A stretch of DNA of 64,000 bases from Ferruginivarius sediminum (lineage in GTDB: Bacteria; Pseudomonadota; Alphaproteobacteria; Kiloniellales; Rhodovibrionaceae). The notes under the pieces were generated by a model that was not told where the DNA came from, did no database searches, and saw only the letters and a program-made list of their open reading frames with translations. Made by a program: the position numbers and the translations under genes. Position 1 is the first letter of the stretch. Every line of letters starts with the position of its first letter. Where the stretch lies: assembly GCF_003344765.1 (NCBI RefSeq), contig NZ_QPMH01000012.1, positions 48,486 to 112,485 on the forward strand. The letters are read 5' to 3'. Positions 48,429-57,833 of this stretch are shown here, in pieces.

Positions 48429-49574
48429 TCAAGTCGCGGTCGTTGGCCCTGGCGGCACGTCGTCGTCGGGGTCGAGGAGTTCGGCGTCGATGACCTCGAT
48501 GTCCTCGTCCTCTGACGGCCTGCGGCTGCCGATTTCGGTCACGTCCAGCTTGGCGGGGACGCCGCCGGCAGAGCCAGCGTGTCCGGCACTATAGGTGTCG
48601 GTTTCCCGTTCCCGGTCGACCGATGGAGCGTTGCGCCGACCTTGGCGCTGCGGCTTGCGGCTACGGAAGACGACCGTCACGCTTCCATCGGTGTCCGGCA
48701 GGGTTATGGAATCGCCTTCATCTTCGGGATTGTCCTGCGCGCCTGGAGCCGACAGGCCGCCTAGATCGACGCGAGCGTCCTCGTCCACGAGCAATCGCAC
48801 CGCATGATCCGCAAAGCCGTCGGGTACGGCAATATCGCCGCTGAGCACATGTTGTCCCAGGGCCGGAAGCGGCTTGTCGGGGTTCAGCCCCAAGGCGCGG
48901 ATCAGGACGCGGTATCCCGCGGCTCTGTCGATCTCGGGCTGCGTGGCGGGATCGCGGGCGATATGGCGGCGGCGCAGGCGTAGCCGGACCTCGTCCCAGC
49001 CGAGGCGCGCGGCCCCATGAAGAAGAATCAGCACGGCACCGACGATGAAAACGGCGGGGGTCATCGGGAATCCCAATGCCGTCAGGACAAGCGCCGTGCC
49101 GACATAGACGCTGACCTCGCGCTGCCAGAAGGCTTCCGTCAGAAAGGCGCGGATTCCGAGCCTGCCGAGATCGATCTCCGCTTTCCGGCGGATGACGCTC
49201 GGCACCTCCGCCCACACCGCTTCGGCTTCCAGCGGCCCGTTACTGGTGTGAAGTCTCGAGTCCTGCGGCAGCATACGGGCGAAGCGAAGCTGTAGTTCCG
49301 GCGCCTCGGCGGGGCCGGCCACCGCGAAGACGGCGCGCGGCGGCGAGGCTTGTCCTCGCGCGAAAACGGCAATGTTGAGATCCAGTTTCCATGCATCGAC
49401 GACTCCGATCCCGCGGCGCTTCAGCGCAGACAACGCGGCGCGGGCGGGGTTGCGACCGCGCACGCGCACACGTTGCGCATTCGCCTTCAGGCAGCTTTCG
49501 CCACGGCCAAGCGCGGCGTCCCACTCGACCGGCTCGGGCCTTGCCTCCGATTGCGCGGATTGCGGCGGTTGCAT
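48429..49574 (-). CDS. Two-helix membrane protein of unknown function
   Basis: The 381-residue protein has a soluble N-terminal domain (about 1-150) that includes RGIGVVDAWKLDLNIAVFARGQ, a helical hairpin at about 155-190 (VSVYVGTALVLTALGFPMTPAVFIVGAVLILLHGAARLG) and an acidic, disordered C terminus. I do not recognise it. It is convergent with the peroxidase (8 bp apart) and divergent from gyrA with a 284-bp gap in between. It has normal host composition, so it is probably a host gene. Confidence 0.6.
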   Translation of the reverse strand: MQPPQSAQSEARPEPVEWDAALGRGESCLKANAQRVRVRGRNPARAALSALKRRGIGVVDAWKLDLNIAVFARGQASPPRAVFAVAGPAEAPELQLRFARMLPQDSRLHTSNGPLEAEAVWAEVPSVIRRKAEIDLGRLGIRAFLTEAFWQREVSVYVGTALVLTALGFPMTPAVFIVGAVLILLHGAARLGWDEVRLRLRRRHIARDPATQPEIDRAAGYRVLIRALGLNPDKPLPALGQHVLSGDIAVPDGFADHAVRLLVDEDARVDLGGLSAPGAQDNPEDEGDSITLPDTDGSVTVVFRSRKPQRQGRRNAPSVDRERETDTYSAGHAGSAGGVPAKLDVTEIGSRRPSEDEDIEVIDAELLDPDDDVPPGPTTAT

Positions 49575-49858
49575 GGATGATCCGATGAATGTCCCCTCAG
49601 GCTCGGTTTAGGCACGAATTCGAGAACATTCCGTTAACCATTGCATTGAATTTATCAGGCATCCGCGCCATCTCGTGTTCAGATTGTTCGCAGTTGCGAA
49701 ATGTGGTATATTTGGCGTTGCTTCAGGGGGCAGGGTGACGCTTCATGGCGCGTGGCATCTGGCATTCTCGGGCACGAGTCTCGAGCCCGCGACATTGACC
49801 GCGACCCGGCAGCGATTCCAGACATACCAACACAGGCATACCGACGAGGAAAAGACGC

Positions 49859-52687
49859 GTGAGCGACAACCCGCCAACCGACCATCGTGATATAACGCCG
49901 GTGACCATCGAGGAGGAGATGCGCCGCTCCTACCTCGACTACGCCATGAGCGTCATCGTCAGCCGTGCCCTGCCCGACGTGCGCGACGGCTTGAAACCGG
50001 TTCACCGCCGCATCCTCTATGCGATGAAGGAGGGCGGATACGACTACAACCGCCCGTACCGTAAGTCCGCGCGCATCGTCGGCGACGTCATGGGCCAGTA
50101 CCACCCGCACGGCGATGCCGCGATTTACGATGCCATGGTGCGCATGGCGCAGAATTTCTCCATGCGCCTGCCGCTGGTGGACGGACAGGGCAACTTCGGC
50201 TCGATGGACGGCGACCCGCCGGCGGCCATGCGGTACACCGAGGCCCGGCTGGCCCGTGTCGCCAGCGAAGCGCTGCTCGAGGACATCGACCGCGACACCG
50301 TCGATTTCCAGGACAACTACGACGAGACGACGAAGGAGCCGACGGTCCTGCCGGCGCGCTTCCCCAATCTGCTGATCAATGGGGCGGGCGGCATTGCGGT
50401 TGGCATGGCAACCAACGTTCCGCCGCATAATCTGGGCGAGGTGATCGACGCCTGCTGCGCCTACGTCGACGATCCGGGTATTGATGTAACGGGCCTGATG
50501 GAACATCTGCCGGGCCCGGACTTCCCGACGGGCGCCCTGGTCGTGGGCCGCAAGGGTATCCGCGACGCCTACCACGCCGGGCGCGGCTCGGTCGTGATGC
50601 GGGCGCGAACCCATACCGAACCGGCGCGTAGCGACCGCACTGCCATCGTCGTGACCGAGGTGCCTTACCAGGTCAACAAAGCCCGCATGGTGGAGCGTAT
50701 CGCCGAACTGGTGCGCGACAAGGGCATCGACGGTATCGTTGACCTGCGCGATGAGAGCGACCGTGACGGCCTGCGCGTCGTGATCGAATGCCACAAGCAT
50801 GCCCAGGTGGACGTGGTCCTGAACCAGCTTTACCGCCACACGCCGCTGCAGACGACCTTCGGCGTCAACATGCTGGCGCTGAACGGCGGCCGGCCGGAAA
50901 TGCTGTCGCTGAAGGACGTGATCGCGGCCTTCGTGCACTTCCGCGAAGAAGTGATCACCCGGCGCACGGCCTATGAACTGGCCCGCGCGCGCGAGCGCGC
51001 GCACATCTTGGTGGGCCTCGCCATCGCCGTGGCGAACCTCGACCCCGTAATCAAGCTCATCCGCGAGGCGGCGAGCCCGGACGAGGCGCGCCAGGGCCTG
51101 ATCGCAAAGGCCTGGCCGGCGGACGCCGTGGCGCCGCTCATCGCCGTCATCGACGAGCCGGGCCACCGCGTTGCCGAGGACGGCACTTATCGCCTTTCAC
51201 CCGAGCAGGCCAAGGCGATCCTCGACCTTCGCCTGCATCGCCTCACCGGGTTGGAGCGCGAGAAGATCGAGCACGAGCTGAACGAGATCGTCACCAAGAT
51301 CCAGGAGTACCTGGCGATTCTCGGCTCCCGCGACAAGCTGATGCAGGTGCTGCGCGACGAGCTTGTCGAGATCAAGGAGCGTTACGCCAACCCGCGCCGC
51401 ACCGAACTGCAGGAAGGCGAGTTCGAGCAGGACGACGAGGACCTGATCCCGCGCGAGGAGATGGTCGTCACCGTCTCCCACAACGGCTACGTCAAGCGCG
51501 TGCCGCTGTCGGCCTATCGCGCGCAACGGCGGGGCGGCAAGGGCCGCTCGGGCATGTCGACGCGTGAGGAGGACTTCGTCGATCAGGTCTTCGTCTGCGA
51601 TACGCATACGCCGGTGCTGTTCTTCTCGTCGCGGGGTATGGTCTACAAGCTGAAGGTCTACCGCTTGCCAACCGGCACGCCGGCCTCGCGCGGGAAACCC
51701 TTCGTCAACCTGCTGCCGCTTGAAGCCGACGAGACGATTTCCATCTGCATGCCACTTCCCGAGGACGAGAGCACCTGGGAGCAGATGTACGTCATGTTCG
51801 CCACGGCCAGCGGCAATGTCCGGCGCAACAGCCTCAGCGACTTCGTCAACGTCAAGGCGAACGGCAAGATCGCGATGAAGCTGAACGAGGGCGACCGGCT
51901 GGTTTCCGTGCGGGTCTGTGGGGAAGAGCACGACGCCCTGCTGGCGACCGCCGGCGGCAAGGCGGTACGTTTCCCGGTCACCGACGTGCGCGTGTTCCGC
52001 GGCCGGGACTCGACCGGCGTGCGCGGCGTCAGGCTGGGCAAGGACGACCGCGTCATCTCGATGTCGATCCTCCATCACGTCGATGTGACGATCGAGGAGC
52101 GCGAGGCTTACCTTCGCTATGCCACGGCCCGCCGTCGCACGACGGAGGACGAGGCGCCCTGCACGCCGCAGGACGTCGGCATCGAGATTCCGTCCGAGCG
52201 CATCGCCGAGCTGGAGGAGCAGGAGGAGATGATCCTCTCCGTCGCCGACGACGGCTTCGGCAAGCTCACCCCGGCTTACGAGTACCGTGTGACGAACCGG
52301 GGCGGGCAGGGGATCGCCAACATGGACCTCGCCCGCAACGGCGTGCAGCGCGAGGTGGTGGCGGCCTTCTCCGTCGATCTTGGCGATCAACTCATGCTGG
52401 TGACCGACGGCGGGCAGCTTATCCGCTGTCCGGTCGAGGGCATCCGCGTCGCCGGCCGGAATACGCGCGGTGTGCGCTTGCTTCGGGTTGCCGACGGCGA
52501 GCGCGTCGTCTCGGTCGCGCGACTGGCCGAACGCGATATCGAAGCCGCGGCCGAGGACGGCGACGAAGGCGCCGATGCCGAGGGCGGCAGTGAGAGTGTC
52601 GTAGAGAATACCGTCGCCGACACGGGCAACGATGGCGACGGGCCAGTTAGCGGCGCGGCCGGCGAGGAACCGGAGGATCAGGAATGA
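49859..52687 (+). CDS. gyrA: DNA gyrase subunit A
   Basis: The 942-residue protein starts at GTG 49859. It has [25 protein letters not shown], the quinolone region [20 protein letters not shown], the catalytic Tyr in AMRYTEARL and C-terminal blade repeats. At the E. coli Ser83 position it has Ala87 and at Asp87 it keeps Asp91. Its stop overlaps coaD by 4 bp. The long acidic tail is low-complexity. Confidence 0.97.
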   Translation: MSDNPPTDHRDITPVTIEEEMRRSYLDYAMSVIVSRALPDVRDGLKPVHRRILYAMKEGGYDYNRPYRKSARIVGDVMGQYHPHGDAAIYDAMVRMAQNFSMRLPLVDGQGNFGSMDGDPPAAMRYTEARLARVASEALLEDIDRDTVDFQDNYDETTKEPTVLPARFPNLLINGAGGIAVGMATNVPPHNLGEVIDACCAYVDDPGIDVTGLMEHLPGPDFPTGALVVGRKGIRDAYHAGRGSVVMRARTHTEPARSDRTAIVVTEVPYQVNKARMVERIAELVRDKGIDGIVDLRDESDRDGLRVVIECHKHAQVDVVLNQLYRHTPLQTTFGVNMLALNGGRPEMLSLKDVIAAFVHFREEVITRRTAYELARARERAHILVGLAIAVANLDPVIKLIREAASPDEARQGLIAKAWPADAVAPLIAVIDEPGHRVAEDGTYRLSPEQAKAILDLRLHRLTGLEREKIEHELNEIVTKIQEYLAILGSRDKLMQVLRDELVEIKERYANPRRTELQEGEFEQDDEDLIPREEMVVTVSHNGYVKRVPLSAYRAQRRGGKGRSGMSTREEDFVDQVFVCDTHTPVLFFSSRGMVYKLKVYRLPTGTPASRGKPFVNLLPLEADETISICMPLPEDESTWEQMYVMFATASGNVRRNSLSDFVNVKANGKIAMKLNEGDRLVSVRVCGEEHDALLATAGGKAVRFPVTDVRVFRGRDSTGVRGVRLGKDDRVISMSILHHVDVTIEEREAYLRYATARRRTTEDEAPCTPQDVGIEIPSERIAELEEQEEMILSVADDGFGKLTPAYEYRVTNRGGQGIANMDLARNGVQREVVAAFSVDLGDQLMLVTDGGQLIRCPVEGIRVAGRNTRGVRLLRVADGERVVSVARLAERDIEAAAEDGDEGADAEGGSESVVENTVADTGNDGDGPVSGAAGEEPEDQE

Positions 52688-53238
52688 AGCAGCGCGGGCC
52701 GCTTGTCGGCGTCTACCCCGGTACCTTCGATCCGATCACGCTTGGCCACATGGATATCATCAGCCGGGCCACCAAGGTCGTCGACCGCCTTGTGATCGCC
52801 GTGGCGACGAACGCCGGCAAAGGCCCGCTTTTCTCCGCCGATGAGCGGGTGGAGATGGTCCGCGAGGAAATGGACGAGCTGGAAACGAACGGCGCAGATG
52901 TGGAGGTGCACGCCTTCGATTCGCTGCTGATGCATTTCGCGGTCGATGTCGGCGCCAGCGTTATCCTGCGTGGGCTTCGTGCTGTCTCGGACTTCGAATA
53001 TGAGTTCCAGATGGCCTGCATGAACACGCGGATGAATCCGGAGATCGAGACGGTTTTCCTGACGGCTTCGGAGCGCCAGCAGTTCATCTCCTCCCGCTTC
53101 GTGAAGGAGATCGGCTCCCTTGGCGGCGATATTTCCACCTTTGTCAGTCCACGCGTAGCGGAGCACCTTGCCCGGCGCTTCGCCAGGGAGGGCGAGGATA
53201 CCGCCAAGCTCGCCGGCCGGACCGCGGCGGAACACTAG
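52684..53238 (+). CDS. coaD: Phosphopantetheine adenylyltransferase
   Basis: The 184-residue protein has [18 protein letters not shown] with the nucleotidyl-transferase motif, [37 protein letters not shown] and [15 protein letters not shown]. It makes dephospho-CoA. Its ATG overlaps the gyrA stop. Confidence 0.96.
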   Translation: MKQRGPLVGVYPGTFDPITLGHMDIISRATKVVDRLVIAVATNAGKGPLFSADERVEMVREEMDELETNGADVEVHAFDSLLMHFAVDVGASVILRGLRAVSDFEYEFQMACMNTRMNPEIETVFLTASERQQFISSRFVKEIGSLGGDISTFVSPRVAEHLARRFAREGEDTAKLAGRTAAEH

Positions 53239-53321
53239 GGCGAACCCTCGCCCTTCCATGTTGACCGCGGCCCCGGCTCGACCTATCGTCCGCCCCGCGA
53301 ATCGCGCCAAGCGCGCACGGC

Positions 53322-53397
53322 GAGCCCGTAGCTCAGTTGGTAGAGCAGCTGACTTTTAATCAGCGGGTCGCAGGTTCAAGTCCTGCCGGGCTCACCA
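53322..53397 (+). tRNA. tRNA-Lys (anticodon TTT)
   Basis: A 76-base cloverleaf: acceptor GAGCCCG pairs with CGGGCTC, then ACCA encoded; the anticodon stem GCTGA/TCAGC encloses CTTTTAA (TTT, Lys); T loop TTCAAGT. The prophage region starts right after it, so its 3' end is the probable attachment site. The second att copy would lie outside the window. Confidence 0.93.
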
Positions 53398-53733
53398 CCT
53401 TAACCCCCGATAAAACCAGCAAAAATCACATTCCGCCGAAAGCGGCGACGGGTGGGGTTTGGCAAATAGGTTGCAGTTTAGGTTGCAGCGGCAGGGACTT
53501 CCTTCCAACACGGCGCACGCCATCGCCTAGGTGGCGTATGGAAAAGTAACCCGTTTTTTCCGTTGCAAACTTCGCGGGGGAAGGTTTGGAATAGGCGGAC
53601 CAGCCGGGAGGTGCTAGCTCCCGACTGGCCCTAACCCCACCCGCCTGCATGGAGGCAAGAGGGGCTATGCAATACATAGCAGCGCATCAATCGATTCGCA
53701 GCCTCCCGGCAGGCCCATCAACGGGAGGTTCTT
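53398..53733 (+). other. Left end of prophage: repeats and structured leader
   Basis: No protein gene is visible. TAGGTTGCAG occurs twice (53467-53476, 53479-53488), perhaps an arm-type or regulatory site. A nested hairpin spans 53593-53646: outer AGGCGG/CCGCCT, inner CCAG/CTGG and GGGAG/CTCCC. A GGGAGG site sits just before the first Tat-signal gene. Confidence 0.4.
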
Positions 53734-54405
53734 ATGACAACAAAAGTTAATCGCCGCACGGCCCTTGTTTCCGGTGCCGCCGCCGCTATCGCCGCAGCGG
53801 TGCCCGCCACGGCCGGAGCGAGTGTTCTCCAGAACAACGAGACCAGCACTGGTCCACGCTACTCTGACGCCGCTCGCATGGTTGCCGAGCGGATGCCGCT
53901 CGATGCCCGCGCCTGGATCGACACCGCCCGAAGCCTTGGGGTCTCCCTAACATTCGGCCGTGGGGGGTATTACGACGAAGGAATCGGGCGCATCCCGTCC
54001 GACCAGCTTCTTTTCCTGGCTTGGTGGCGGAATCGGATCGGAGCCGACGTCATCGGCAAGGCGCTAGAGGCTGAAAGCGTGATCGGCCCGAACGACCGGC
54101 GCCTGATGGAGTTGGAGCGTCGCTGGTATGCGCTGGAGCGTCAGAAGGAACGCGAGACGGCGCGGCTTGGCGACAATGTCGTTGATCGTCGCGACCAGAT
54201 TCTGACTTTGCAGGATGTCATTCTCCAGCGGATGGTCGACACCCCGGCGGATACGATCAGGGGCGCCGAAGCTCGCGCCGCCATCTGCCGCGTCGAGGCG
54301 GAACTGATGTTCTACGACAATAACGGTAACTGCCACGCCGATGTCTTCGAGCGCGGCATGATTGCCACGCTTTATGACGTACAACGCCTCGCCGGGGAGG
54401 GTTGA
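53734..54405 (+). CDS. Prophage protein with twin-arginine signal, unknown function
   Basis: The 223-residue protein starts with NRRTALVSG and a hydrophobic run ending AGAS (about residue 30), a Tat-type signal, then a helical region with charged coiled-coil (about 110-150, RRWYALERQKERETARL). The function is not recognised. It is paired with the similarly built next gene, 3 bp downstream, suggesting a joint role at the cell envelope. Confidence 0.6.
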   Translation: MTTKVNRRTALVSGAAAAIAAAVPATAGASVLQNNETSTGPRYSDAARMVAERMPLDARAWIDTARSLGVSLTFGRGGYYDEGIGRIPSDQLLFLAWWRNRIGADVIGKALEAESVIGPNDRRLMELERRWYALERQKERETARLGDNVVDRRDQILTLQDVILQRMVDTPADTIRGAEARAAICRVEAELMFYDNNGNCHADVFERGMIATLYDVQRLAGEG

Positions 54406-54408
54406 ACC

Positions 54409-54969
54409 ATGCCGATCACGCGCAGGAACGCCCTCACGGGCGCGACAGCGGCGGCGGTAGCGTCCGCACTGCCGACTGCCGGGGCGATGGCGAACGCCGC
54501 TCAGGGGCCGAATGACGCCCGGCTGTGGGCGCTGTGGCGACGGTTCGCGGCCGTCCACGCCGAAGTTGATCAGATCGAATCTGAATACGACCGGATCGAC
54601 GGGGGGATGCCGCCGGAACTCCACTCGGATCGCATTCGGCAAGATAGCCGCGCCGCGCTGAACCGGGGCGATCAGCAAGCAGCCGTGGCGATCTACGACG
54701 GGCGCGAGAAGGCCCGCCGCCAGTGGCAGGTCGACGCTGGCCTGGATCGCCTCCGGGCGCGCGAAGACGCCTTGTTGGCCGAAGGGCTGCACATTGAGCG
54801 GCAGATGGCCGACATCGCGGCGGATTCCCCTGCCGGCGCTGCGGCTCAAGCCAAAGTGCTGCAACACTGGCGTGAGGTCGACGGCTTCGAGGCTTGGTGC
54901 CCGGACGTGTGCGGCCGTCTGGTCGACCGCGTGTTTGAGGCCGTCATGCGTGCGGCCGGGGAGGTGTAG
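54409..54969 (+). CDS. Second prophage protein with twin-arginine signal
   Basis: The 186-residue protein begins TRRNALTGATAAAVASALPTAGAMA, another Tat signal, followed by a mostly helical domain with WALWRRFAAVHAEVDQIE and Cys near 165 and 169. Function unknown; it looks like a distant relative of the preceding gene. A tight string of four genes follows without gaps. Confidence 0.6.
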   Translation: MPITRRNALTGATAAAVASALPTAGAMANAAQGPNDARLWALWRRFAAVHAEVDQIESEYDRIDGGMPPELHSDRIRQDSRAALNRGDQQAAVAIYDGREKARRQWQVDAGLDRLRAREDALLAEGLHIERQMADIAADSPAGAAAQAKVLQHWREVDGFEAWCPDVCGRLVDRVFEAVMRAAGEV

Positions 54970-54971
54970 TC

Positions 54972-55256
54972 ATGGCTATCGACAAGAACGCAGCCCTCGC
55001 ACGCCTTGAGGTGGTCGTGAACACCTTGTCCACCTGCCATGTCGCGGATGGCTTCAAGTTCGACCACCAGCTTGCCGAGCAAGCCCTCGACTACCTGCGC
55101 GGCCAAGCACGAGGGGAGCCGCACACGGATGAGACGTTCGAGCCGTTCCACGAGTTCATGTGCCGCTACAACCAATCGTTCGACTACGTCATCAGAGGCG
55201 ACATGCATTGCATGATCGCGGAACTTGCAGCGGCATCCGTGACGGGGAGGGCCTGA
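54972..55256 (+). CDS. Small prophage protein, unknown
   Basis: The 94-residue, soluble, helical protein starts two bases after the preceding stop. No family recognised. Gene packing (2-3 bp spacings) argues it is real. Confidence 0.5.
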   Translation: MAIDKNAALARLEVVVNTLSTCHVADGFKFDHQLAEQALDYLRGQARGEPHTDETFEPFHEFMCRYNQSFDYVIRGDMHCMIAELAAASVTGRA

Positions 55257-55259
55257 GCC

Positions 55260-55487
55260 ATGCCTGAGTTCGATCATCGCCAATGGAACGATCTGCTTTA
55301 CTGCCTGCAAGACGCGGCCCATGCCGCCGATATGCTGCGAGACGGCCTCATTGAGTTCGACCGCAGCGGACTGCCCGAAGCCGACAAGGCGGAAATGGAT
55401 CGCCTCGCCTACCTTGCGCGGCAACTGGAGCGGCACATTCAAGAGGCGGACAGGTTTGCGGAGAACCCGCAGACAAAAGCCGCCTGA
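55260..55487 (+). CDS. Small prophage protein, unknown
   Basis: The 75-residue acidic helical protein is last of the four-gene plus-strand string, followed by a terminator hairpin at 55511. No family recognised. Confidence 0.5.
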   Translation: MPEFDHRQWNDLLYCLQDAAHAADMLRDGLIEFDRSGLPEADKAEMDRLAYLARQLERHIQEADRFAENPQTKAA

Positions 55488-55510
55488 CGCCATCCCCAAT
55501 CCCTGTATCT

Positions 55511-55539
55511 GCCCCGTCGCTCCGTGCGGCGGGGCTTTT
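55511..55539 (+). terminator. Terminator after Tat-signal operon
   Basis: GCCCCGTCGC pairs (one G-T) with GCGGCGGGGC around a 5-base loop, then TTTT. Confidence 0.75.
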
Positions 55540-55540
55540 C

Positions 55541-55813
55541 CTTCACGGCGCATCCCGCGCCCACATCGCCCGGCGGAAGGAACTATACGAGCGGCTGCAT
55601 CCGGAGACGCGGCAGGGTGGTGCTCCAGGTAAAGCCGGCGGAGGAAAGCAGACGAAAGACGAAAAGTTTTCGTCCTTCGCGGCTGACTCGGCATCGAAGA
55701 CTGGGAACACCGAGCGCAGCGTCCAGCGGGCGGCCCAGTGGGGCGAACCAATCCACACACTCGTACGTTTCTCTCGACGCCCTTATAAGTTGATCTCGCT
55801 TCTGACAATATAG
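55541..55813 (+). pseudogene. ParB-like protein fragment
   Basis: One frame reads ASRAHIARRKELYERLHPE, then GGAPGKAGGGK and SSFAADSASKTGNTERSVQR, a pattern typical of the central part of ParB/Spo0J-like DNA-binding proteins. It has no start and no N-terminal domain, and after about 55750 it runs into AT-rich sequence with a stop at 55811. It is a truncated fragment left by recombination, and its end coincides with the AT-rich toxin-antitoxin segment. Confidence 0.65.
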
Positions 55814-55852
55814 ACATTCAATATATCATCAGTAATATCTATTAATATTATA

Positions 55853-56224
55853 TCAATCATTAAGCACGGCGTTTAATTCAGCGATATTTAGTACTTTATG
55901 CTGAGATGCCATATGCTTAACTTCACTTCGCAGCTGGGGGGTTAAAGCACCACATTGCCCGTTATCGCTATTGAGGGCGTCGGAAACTCTATCTTTGTCA
56001 AATTTGGCAACAAAAGTCGTGTCAATATATGATCTATATCTAAGGAATGTGGCTTGATAATTTTCAATTTCGACCGCGTATTTACGAGCTTTCCGGCCAA
56101 CCGGTGGGTCCGAGTTGATAAATAAAAACCAATATCTTTTGGGACATATGCATATACAATATTTAAAATGAGGTTGTCGTGACTCAGGATACCAAATGCT
56201 TAAAATGTCCCACTTTTTCAACAA
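55853..56224 (-). CDS. Probable toxin partner of Panacea-type antitoxin
   Basis: The 123-residue protein starts with MLKKWDILSIWYPES and has QPHFKYCICICPKRYWFLFINSDPP, a beta-rich start followed by helices. I do not recognise a named family; the beginning recalls small SH3-like RNase toxins, but weakly. It follows the Panacea gene by 10 bp on the same strand, in AT-rich sequence unlike the flanks. Antitoxin-first order and the neighbour suggest it is the toxin. Confidence 0.55.
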   Translation of the reverse strand: MLKKWDILSIWYPESRQPHFKYCICICPKRYWFLFINSDPPVGRKARKYAVEIENYQATFLRYRSYIDTTFVAKFDKDRVSDALNSDNGQCGALTPQLRSEVKHMASQHKVLNIAELNAVLND

Positions 56225-56234
56225 AACGCGTCAT

Positions 56235-56822
56235 CTATTCTGCTGCAGTTGAAAACATAATATTCGCCTTACCTGAAAGCTCATCCAAGGCTGCGCCCCT
56301 CTCCTCGTCATTATCGCCAAACCACAACGAGATATCCATCTCGTTGTTTAAACCAGGCTTTTCCCAAGCTGCTTTATAGGACCGGTCTTGATGGGACAGT
56401 TCGCGCAATCGGCCGAAGGATAAATGGATATGCTTTTTCAGCGACCACTCAAGATATTCAACATCGCTTCCACTAAGCAAATCGAATGAGTTTTTCCCTT
56501 TGGAGTATACCTTGAGCATATTATGCTGGCGCTCTATCAGTACGCGCTCATTGAGCTTTTGAACAACCTCATCCGGTTCAGCGTCACAGTTCTTCAGCAA
56601 ATCATATACGAAGGACGGTACCGGACCATGCTCCATTGCGACAAAGCGATCGCCGGAAATTGGGCGACCCCAGTCCAACAAATGCTCCCGGTCCGCAAAA
56701 AAGAACACTTTACAGACGTAATATTGGGTAATTCCCGGCTGACGTTGTGCCAGCAGATCCACCCCTTGGATGCACTTGTCCGGATTCACTGGGAATCGGA
56801 TTATGTCTTGCACGAACTTCAT
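56235..56822 (-). CDS. Panacea-domain (DUF4065, SocA-like) antitoxin
   Basis: The 195-residue protein contains the DUF4065/Panacea pattern: YYVCKVFFFADREHLLDWGRPISGDRFVAMEHGPVPSFVYDLL (about 35-80). The start is ATG 56822 (MKFVQDIIRF); upstream codons look non-coding. Panacea proteins neutralise unrelated toxins encoded next to them. It is the upstream gene of an AT-rich two-gene operon inside the prophage, a typical defensive or maintenance cargo. Confidence 0.75.
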   Translation of the reverse strand: MKFVQDIIRFPVNPDKCIQGVDLLAQRQPGITQYYVCKVFFFADREHLLDWGRPISGDRFVAMEHGPVPSFVYDLLKNCDAEPDEVVQKLNERVLIERQHNMLKVYSKGKNSFDLLSGSDVEYLEWSLKKHIHLSFGRLRELSHQDRSYKAAWEKPGLNNEMDISLWFGDNDEERGAALDELSGKANIMFSTAAE

Positions 56823-57092
56823 CTTGGTTCCGCCCCGTCGCAAGTACTCGCCCGAAAATCTGCGACGCCTCTCAACTTGCAGTCCAGAGCTTACATAGCA
56901 TCCGTTTACGCTTCGTGTAGGTTGCAGGGTGACACAATGGGCCTCGATTTCCAAGTGCCCACATCTGATAAGTGGCTTGGCGACTCTGAATCGTCAACGG
57001 GTGTTACCGTGTTAGATATAAACCTTCTCATAATATTCCCGAACCACGTTGGCCACCTGCACTTGCATATATCGTCGAAGCTCGGACCGCTA

Positions 57093-57296
57093 TCAATCCA
57101 CTGGCATGTTTCCAGCATCCGCGTTCTCCCGCCGTGCGACCTCGGTCGTCTGCCGCAGCTCCGCGCAATCGCCTGTATCCGCATACTCCTGAATCAGCCG
57201 CGCATACCCTTCCGCCCGCTCCACGGCCCCGAGGTCGCCGCCGGTCACGAGGGCCGCGTGCATCGCCAAGGCGCGGATGGTGGTATCATTCGCCAT
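57093..57296 (-). CDS. Small prophage protein, unknown
   Basis: The 67-residue helical protein overlaps the start-side neighbour by 11 bp, part of a tightly packed minus-strand phage series. No family recognised. Confidence 0.5.
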   Translation of the reverse strand: MANDTTIRALAMHAALVTGGDLGAVERAEGYARLIQEYADTGDCAELRQTTEVARRENADAGNMPVD

Positions 57297-57462
57297 AGGC
57301 GCTCACGATCCGCTGCACGGCACGTTCAAGGTTCCGCAGGCTATCGCCACGGCCTTGCTCGTTGATCGTCCTGCACGCCGTCCTCAGAAGCATGGCGAAG
57401 GCTTGATGCCGTTCCTCCGCCTGTGCCGGGGTGACGTCGTTGCGATAGCTCTTGTCCGGCAT
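57286..57462 (-). CDS. Small prophage protein, unknown
   Basis: The 58-residue helical protein begins at ATG 57462 (MPDKSYRNDVTPAQ), with GGGAG before it. A start at 57480 is possible. Not recognised. Confidence 0.5.
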   Translation of the reverse strand: MPDKSYRNDVTPAQAEERHQAFAMLLRTACRTINEQGRGDSLRNLERAVQRIVSAYGE

Positions 57463-57554
57463 GGCGCACTCCCGTGTCATGCCCCGGCGGGTGCCCTTTA
57501 CCCACCCGCCGGGGTTACGCGCCGCGTCCGGCTGGGCGTAAAAGCGCGGCACGT

Positions 57555-57833
57555 TCACTGTCTCACAGGCCCCGGCAGCTTGTTCCGGGTGGTCATCACG
57601 TCCGCCAGCTCCAGCGCGTTCGCCGTTTCCCGCAGGAAGCGGACGCCTTCCGCACGGCCTTCTTCTTCGACAATCCCGAACAACCCCGCCATGAACAAAA
57701 TTATGTCGCACTGTTCCCAGGCGTATTGGGGGTATTGCTGGAGAAACGATTTTTGCCATTCGTTGCGGACTTCGGCGCAACCGCTCCACATCTGTTCGAG
57801 GTGCTTGGCGAGGTCTTTCACATCATCATGCAT
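57555..57833 (-). CDS. Small prophage protein, unknown
   Basis: The 92-residue protein starts at ATG 57833, overlapping the gene before it by 8 bp, so coupled. It is acidic and helical, with IILFMAGLFGIVEEE. Not recognised. Confidence 0.5.
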   Translation of the reverse strand: MHDDVKDLAKHLEQMWSGCAEVRNEWQKSFLQQYPQYAWEQCDIILFMAGLFGIVEEEGRAEGVRFLRETANALELADVMTTRNKLPGPVRQ

